A DNA stretch of 64,000 nucleotides from Acytostelium subglobosum LB1 (Eukaryota; Evosea; Eumycetozoa; Acytosteliales; Acytosteliaceae): contig NW_012236510.1 in the NCBI RefSeq assembly GCF_000787575.1, positions 248,001-312,000 on the forward strand, written 5' to 3'. The notes under the pieces are model-generated. The model made no database searches, had not been told where the DNA came from, and worked only from the letters and a program-made list of their open reading frames with translations. Shown one piece after another: positions 57,990 through 64,000 of this stretch (its first letter is position 1; every line of letters begins with the position of its first letter). The position numbers and the translations under genes are program-made.

Positions 57990-59195
57990 TGTGTGTGTGT
58001 CTGTCTCTTCACTCGATCACTCCACCTAAGTTATCGCAGTGATGACTCTAATGTGTTTTACTTCTTGTTCCCTCTTTCGCTTCTCTCTCTCTATTCTTCT
58101 GTGAGCAAGAATAAGGTGTGCGCAACTCTTTGTTCTTTCTACAAATCTGTAATCGATCGATCTGTCCCGTCTGTCTGTCGTCTGGTGACTTTTGCTTTGC
58201 AATTGAAAAAAAAAAGTAGTAGTAAGTTACAAAGACATGTAATAGTAATGATAATGATAATGATAATAATAATAAATAATAATAAATGATATTACAATGA
58301 GGTGATAATATAATAGAGTTAATTGATTGAATGAGTGAATGAATGATTTGATTGAAGGGAGACTCCAAGTCAGATTGTTTGGTTGTTGTTGTGGAAGTGG
58401 GTGCTGTGTTGGGAGAGACGAGCTCAACAACAATGAGAAGAAAGTGTGTTGGATGGGTGGATTGAGGACTGGGTGTGGATCTTTTTTTGATGTCGGTTGG
58501 GTAGTGTTGACTGACCCCCATAAAGATGTCCTGAATGAATGCATGATCGTACATCAATGTATGAATAGAGATAAATAGAATTACTAATAATGTATTAATG
58601 TTGACTTCAAGATCTCTGTTTTAGATTAAATTATTATTTTAATTAATTCAATTATTTGTATAGATCAACTTGATTCTCTTGAAGGTTGAAGGCAAAGAAC
58701 AATGCACTGGTATATAGCATTGGAGCGCATCATGTCATTCATCATATCACGTGTACGCAATTTGATTGGCACCATCATCAAGGATGATCAAGATCACATC
58801 AAATGTGTGCACACAGATTGCTTCTGCATCACCAATAGGACTGGCTTCCACTCCTTCACCAAGCAAGGTGATTGGTGAGTTTATTTATAATCTTTAAATA
58901 CATATACAATGGATTTAAAGATTGATCACGGAGATAGGTCTATTTCATGTACAATCTAGTTTGCCAAGGTATATTGCCAAAGTACCAAAGAACGTTGCCT
59001 ATGTAATTTCCAGAGTATACTGTGGTGTTGAGTGAGTCAAACATACTTAAGTGATTGCCAAAGTGACATGTTAGGGGACAATCAATAAGAGTCTTGGTTG
59101 ATAATGGAGGTAGTAGTACCCCACCTTTATATAAATAAAAATAACATAGCAACATATCTCAATAGATAGATGTAAGAAGAAGAAGAAGAAGTAGG
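57990..59195. other. Divergent intergenic region between the 5-phosphatase and CENP-S genes
   Basis: Pyrimidine-rich CTTTCTCTCTCT (58080-58100), TAATAATAA and TGATTGAATGAGTGAATGA in minus polarity (58320-58350). A separate complex island at 58660-58880 is listed next. Palindromic TTGCCAA-type pieces occur around 58960-58990. Confidence 0.5.
58702..58878 (+). CDS. Possible 58-residue ORF or orphan exon
   Basis: ATG 58702 to TGA 58878 encodes MHWYIALERIMSFII followed by a basic/acidic middle and a Cys/His-rich end (KCVHTDCFCI, FHSFTKQGDW). Composition is like a real coding exon and unlike the surrounding AT-rich DNA. A consensus donor GTGAGT at 58875 would extend it by splicing. A 3' splice-like TTTGTATAG lies upstream at about 58655-58663. 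No homologue recognised. It could be a fragment of a lost gene. Confidence 0.25.
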   Translation: MHWYIALERIMSFIISRVRNLIGTIIKDDQDHIKCVHTDCFCITNRTGFHSFTKQGDW

Positions 59196-60421
59196 ATGGG
59201 TGACATTGATGAGATACTTGATGATGAGGACGATGGAGTGATATATAAGACATTCGCTGCAGGTAGAGAGGCTGAGAAGAAACGAAAGAGAGGTTCGTCA
59301 TCAAATGCTTCATCAGCGACCAAGTCAAAGAAAAAGGCATCAACCTCATCATCATCGACATCATCATCAGCCACAAAGAAGAGGACATCAACTTCAAATT
59401 CAACATCAAAGTCATCATCAACAGCAACAGGCAAGAAACCGACTACTGGCACAACGAACAAGTCCTCTTCGACCTCCAGCACAAAGACACACACCACACC
59501 ACGCAGCAACAAGTCTGCGGCTACAACTTCAAGGCACGAGCCAGACGAGGTGGTCGACATTGTGGACTCTGCAGACGATACATATATACGTGATATAACA
59601 GACAACGAGTCAACAGAGCATGAGTTTAGCGATCATGATCATGATTTTGGGAAGGATCACATTGACGATGATATTGACCATGATAATGATAATGATAATG
59701 ATAATGATGATAATATAATGGGAAGTGAGCCTGGTGACGAGACAGACGCCAAGCTTAAACAAGCAATGTTATACTCTGTCGCCAAGATATGCGAGAAGGA
59801 ATCAGAGTCCCTTCCACACAAGCCTATCCTCTCGACGCAAACTGTCACTGCCATCACTGATCTTCTTTACGATTTGACAAGGAGTAAGTTATCGCTCATC
59901 CTAGGATGTGACTGTCTGTGTCACGTGACTGACTGACTGACTGACTGATTGATTGATTGATTGATTGATCATGGCCCTACAGAGCAAATTGCACGTGACC
60001 TATCAATGTTCTCTAAGCATGCCAAGCGTCAAACGATCACCCCTGATGAGTAAGTAGTAGTTGAAGTTGTTGTCGCATCGCCAACTTATTAGAGTCCACT
60101 CACTCACTCATTCCATTCACTCACTCATTCAACTCGATCGATTGATCCAATAGCATCCTCTTGGTTTCAAGGAATAATAATGTTGTATATAAGAAGTTAC
60201 TGGAGAAGAGGAGAGAAATACTGGAGGCATCCAATCCAAAGATTGTCACACCTCCCAAGTCACGTCGATATATTGATGACGATGAAGATGAAGATGAAGG
60301 TGTCAATGGGATATATGATGATGATGATCCTGATCTGGACACATCAACAACAACGACAACTACAACAACATCCAACTATTCCAAAAGATTCGACGCTAGT
60401 GACTTCCTCTCGGACGACTGA
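59196..60421 (+). CDS. cenpS: CENP-S (MHF1/FAAP16) histone-fold protein with long disordered N-terminus
   Basis: Exons 59196-59883, 59983-60049 and 60154-60421 give 340 residues. The histone fold is spliced from all three exons (about 183-285): LKQAMLYSVAKICEKES, TVTAITDLLYDLTRKQIARDLSMFSKHAKR, QTITPDDILLVSRNN and VYKKLLEKRREI. This matches CENP-S, including the FSKHAKR/T-I-x-x-D-D signature. With CENP-X it forms a tetramer at inner kinetochores and on branched DNA with FANCM. Animal CENP-S is about 140 residues. Here about 180 residues of Ser/Thr/Lys-rich then Asp/His-rich (DHDNDNDNDND) sequence precede the fold, and an acidic Asp/Thr tail follows it. Confidence 0.92.
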
Positions 60422-60642
60422 GTCCAAGATACCCTCACAGACATACCCTCACATCGATTCACACAGACATTCAATTTAATTTCAATTTTATTCGCAAACC
60501 GAACGAAAGTTTGGCCCTCCATCTCATCCCATCAATCACCTCTCACTCACTATCTATTTGTTAATCACATTCACCCATTCACTCATACATACATACATAT
60601 ACTTTGTTGTATTACTTTTACATATATATATAATAAATAATA

Positions 60643-63222
60643 ATGAGTGGAAATAATAGAATAGTTGATCTGCTACAATTGCAGAACCTCACAAAGAGGG
60701 ATCCAGCTGCTTATAAAGAGGAGTTCATGATGCAATACCAACATTATCTCACACAGCTACAGATATTCCAACTCAAACCAACCAAAGATTACAAGCACTT
60801 CTCACAGTTGGTCAGCTATCTGAGTCATGTATGTTTGATTGATTGATCATATGTTTGATTGATTGAATGATCACACTCGCTCACTCAATCACTCACTCAA
60901 TCATATTAGGTTTGCCCTCTTTATCCAAAGGAGATGGCAGAGTTCCCAAAACAGATTGCAGACTTGTTGGAGAATAACTGTAATAACTTGGAACCAGACT
61001 TGCGTAGGATATTATCAAAGTCACTGATATTGATGAGGAATAGGAATATGATGCAACAGATTCCTCTGTTGTCACTGTTCTTCAAGTTGTTCCGTGTGCA
61101 GGACAAGCCACTGCGCAAGCTGATCTACTCTTATATCATCACCGACATCAAGAACACCAATCTCAAGACAAAGAACGTCAAGCTGAACAAGACGCTGCAG
61201 AACTTTATGTTCACGATGATGAACGACAGCTCCGAGGTGGCCACGCTCATGTCGCTCAAGGTCATGGTGGAGCTGTTCCGCAAGAAGATCTGGCACGACA
61301 CCAAGACCGTCAACGTCATCTGCAACGGTGTCTTCTCAAAGAACACCAAGATCGTCGCCACCACGCTCAACTTCTTCCTTCACATCGACAACCCCGACAA
61401 GAAGGACGACAGCGACGTCGAGGAGTCCAAGCAGCAGGACGCCGCCAAGCGCAACATGAAGGCCGCCGCCCTCGCCCACAAGGTCGCCAAGAAGACCAAG
61501 TCGCGTGTCAAGCGTGCCGAGAAGGCCAAGACCGACTACAAGAAGCTGATGGAGGCCAACGAGAAGAAGTCCGATCCCAACTTCCCAGCCATCGAGCTGA
61601 TACACGATCCCCAGACCTATGCCGAGCGTCTCTTCTCCGTCCTCCGTCGCACCACCGACAAGTTTGAGACTCGCATGCTCATGATGAACTTCATCTCGCG
61701 TCTCATCCACACGCACAAGTTGTTGATCTTCAACTTCTATCCCTACATCCAGAAATACATCCAGCCACATCAGAAGAATGTCACTTACATCATGGCCGTT
61801 CTGGCTCAGTCTTGCCACGAGCTGGTCGACCCAGACATCATCAAGCCAGTGATCAGAGCCATCGCCACATACTTTGTCAACGATGGATGCAATCCAGAGG
61901 TGATAGCCATTGGACTCAACACGATCAGGAACGTGTGCCAGCGTTGCCCACTGGCAATGGACACAGTGCTGCTGAACGATCTCATCCAGTACCGTCACAA
62001 GAAGGAGAAGGGAGTGATGATGGCCGGACGCAGTCTGCTGCAGTTCTTCAGAGACTACCATCCCTCGATGCTCAAAAAGAAGGATCGTGGCAATCGCTCC
62101 GTCGAGAAGGTGCCACTGCAGTTTGGACAGACCGTCGTCAGCAAGGGTGTGGAGGGCATTGAGCTGCTCTACGACGAGGAGCTGAACAAGAAGCTGGAGC
62201 AGTACGAGAATGGCGAGCTGGATCTTGACGAGGACGACTCTGACGATGAAGAAGGATGGGAGGATGTCAGCGGTCAGGACGACGACGACAGCGAAGAGGA
62301 AGAGGAGGTTGAAGGTGAGGATGCCGAGATGGTTGTCGATGGCGAAGTAGCTGTCGATGGTGAGGAGGACGAGGAAGAGGATGGCGAAGAATGGGTCACC
62401 GACGATGAAGACGAGGAAGATGGTGATGAAGGCGAGTGGGAGGATGTCGATCAAGAAGATGATGTTGACAAGGATGGAGAAAAGATACCCAAGCTCGTCA
62501 AGAACAATGCCAAGAAGTCAAAGAAGGTCGTGGAGGAAGAAAGCGACAACGAAGGATGGGAGGATGTTGACGATGAACTCATCGACGAACTGAATAACGG
62601 AGAATGGGAAGAGGTCGACGAAGACGAGGAGGACAGCGATGAATCAGAGGAAGAGGAGGACGAGGCTGACGATGAATCAGAGGAGGATGAGCAACACGAG
62701 ACTGGATTCAACGAGAATGAGGTTGAAGGACTCGAGGAGAAGGTCAAAGAGAAGAAGATAAAGAAGGAGGAGGAGATGGACATTAGAATCCTGACCGACG
62801 AGGACATTGAGAAGATCCAGAAGCTCAAGATGCTCAAGGAGGCCCTGGAGAGCAAGGACAAGAAGAGGAAGAGATCACCATTGGAGGGAGAAGAGGAGGA
62901 CTCGGACGAGGAGCCCAACCCATTGGGCTTCATCACAGCTGGCGATCTGGTTGGCTCTCACAAGAAGAAGAAGCACAACTACGACGAGAGAATGGCCATG
63001 GTCAAGGAGGGTCGCGAGGGCAGAGAGGAGTACAAGAGCAAGAAGGCACGCAAGGAGAAGTATGGCAAGTCGATCAGAAACGAGCTCAAGGCCAAGCTTA
63101 CCAAGCCGTTCATGCTGATGAAGCAGGCGCAGTCCGTCAGGGGCAAGCAGTTCCTGTCGCTGCACGACAAGCAGATCAACAAGCAGACACATATTCAAGG
63201 TGGTGCAAGGAACTACAAGTAA
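60643..63222 (+). CDS. sda1: SDA1 ribosome-biogenesis protein (SDAD1)
   Basis: Exons 60643-60828 and 60910-63222 give 832 residues. The N-terminal region has RIVDLLQLQNLTKRDPAAYK, QYQHYLTQL and the spliced VCPLYPKEMAEFP. The central HEAT-like part has LRRILSKSLILMRNR, LFFKLFRVQDKPLRKLIY, NVICNGVFSKN and FYPYIQKYIQPHQKNVT, all SDA1 signatures. A long acidic insert (about 435-600) precedes a basic C-terminus ending in an SDA1-type QxRxK region. SDA1 is a nucleolar factor needed for 60S subunit maturation and export, and in yeast for actin organisation and G1. Length fits the family plus the acidic insert. The stop TAA overlaps a second TAA and the poly(A) signal AATAAA (63221). Confidence 0.95.
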
Positions 63223-63427
63223 TAAAGTACACAGCTTGTTGGATAATAGAGATAGAGATGTTTACTTATAACTTATTGTTGGTTGTTGTTGTTGTTATAC
63301 ATTGAGTCTTCGTCCTCATGAGATATTACTCTATGAGGAGAGGAGGTCAATGGTTGTTGACTGGAGAGTGTCTGGAATGAGTGACTGTGGTGATGATGAT
63401 ATACATTAAGCGAGCTAGTCATGTGCC

Positions 63428-64000
63428 TTACATGATGGCGTCCATGTTTAACTTCATGGGACTGCCATCAAACTTGGTGGAGACGCCGCGAAGCTCAACA
63501 CCTCGACGGGTAACTGAGGGCGATGCATTGCCTGGACCTCCACGCACACGTGGAGTCTTTGGTGTCGTAGGCTTGGTGATCTGTCCACTGGTCCTCAGCA
63601 GAGTGGTCGAGGAGGATGAGTTCAGCGAGTTGGGATTGTTCTCATCGACAACACTGGCCAAAGAGTCGGAGAAGCCTGTGTACTTGGTCGATGCTACGCG
63701 ACTGCGTGCTGGAGAGAGCGCTGGCGTTGAAGAGCGCGAGGGACTAGATGATACGGTCATCTTGCTCGTTTGCAGCACCAGATCATTGATGGATGCCCTC
63801 TTTGGCGACATTGGCTTGAGGTCGTTGAGGATTGTCGTGTGCTTGTTCTTGGGCGAGTAGTTGGAGAGTGTTGGCGACGACAAGAAGATGTCGCGGCTCT
63901 TCATACCGCCAATCCTCTGAATAGGTCTTCTCTGTGGCGTCGATTCCTTTGTTGGCGTGCCATTTCCATTGGTGGACAGATCCGAGTTCTTGGTTGGAGT
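63428..64000 (-). CDS. Ser/Thr-Pro-rich protein, 5' part outside window
   Basis: The minus-strand frame is open to the right edge and stops at TAA 63428, giving the C-terminal 190 residues. The sequence is basic and disordered, with repeated S-P and T-P dipeptides (MSPKRAS, SPARSRVAS, KPTTPKTPRVRG), several matching CDK or MAPK site patterns. The end is MKLNMDAIM. Composition suggests a nuclear or cytoskeletal phosphoprotein. No family recognised. It converges with SDA1, 205 bases apart. Confidence 0.7.
   Translation of the reverse strand, partial: TPTKNSDLSTNGNGTPTKESTPQRRPIQRIGGMKSRDIFLSSPTLSNYSPKNKHTTILNDLKPMSPKRASINDLVLQTSKMTVSSSPSRSSTPALSPARSRVASTKYTGFSDSLASVVDENNPNSLNSSSSTTLLRTSGQITKPTTPKTPRVRGGPGNASPSVTRRGVELRGVSTKFDGSPMKLNMDAIM

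Noticed and set aside
1-64000. CRISPR arrays, operons or bacterial gene-transfer islands
   Set aside because: All genes are eukaryotic with spliceosomal introns. Tandem repeats seen are microsatellites, coding repeats or the intronic heptamer, without spacer structure.

Overview
The window is nuclear DNA from a dictyostelid social amoeba (Amoebozoa). The evidence is a typical dictyostelid gene set: a hybrid histidine kinase, a class C-type GPCR, a single MEK, an IRE1/RNase L-like kinase, a Dd5P2-type RCC1/5-phosphatase and VIT/vWA proteins. Asn-, Gln- and Ser-rich runs, dense packing (about 26 genes in 64 kb) and short introns with GTATGT or GTAAGT donors agree with this. Conserved coding cores are fairly GC-rich and gaps are AT-rich, so the species is less AT-biased than D. 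discoideum. An Acytostelium-like species would fit, but that is inference. One 100-base N gap at 46492-46591 and a few one-base frame breaks suggest a draft assembly. I saw no convincing tRNA, rRNA, CRISPR array, LTR element, virus-derived element or intact transposon.

Layout. 1-6.4 kb: hybrid histidine kinase (cut by the left edge), NADPH:FMN-reductase-like protein, GABA transaminase. 6.5-11 kb (minus strand): a pepsin-like/thrombospondin-repeat membrane protein and an actin-maturation-protease homologue. 11-17 kb: an F-box-like gene with a frame break, a multi-pass membrane protein, a secreted PHB-depolymerase-like hydrolase and rps4. 17-24 kb: a large RNase L-like protein facing a MERIT40/BABAM1-like-BTB fusion. 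25-31 kb: NF-YB and a VIT/vWA protein with polyQ and RNA polymerase II CTD-like heptads. 31-38 kb: a 13-exon GPCR with a beta-helix-like ectodomain, a small type I membrane protein and a small secreted Cys-rich protein. 38-45 kb: mekA, p23 co-chaperone, PAP2 lipid phosphatase, ATP12. 45-64 kb: BUB1/Mad3 (interrupted by the N gap), an SLC35-type transporter, an RBR E3 ligase, RCC1/inositol 5-phosphatase, CENP-S (MHF1), SDA1 and a partial Ser/Thr-Pro-rich gene cut by the right edge.

Exon structures below were built by hand from GT/AG sites. Almost every spliced total is a multiple of three. The exceptions are the F-box-like gene and the RCC1/5-phosphatase, where a frame break is reported.

The genes do not form one pathway. 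The most unusual items are protein architectures: RNase L-like with a degenerate kinase loop, MERIT40-BTB fusion, CTD-like heptads in a VIT/vWA protein, a class C 7TM with no Venus-flytrap domain, a degenerate aspartic protease with TSP1 repeats, and a KEN-box BUB1 whose kinase looks dead. At DNA level the main signal is a strand-polar CAATCAATC repeat in introns and leaders that reads out gene orientation.
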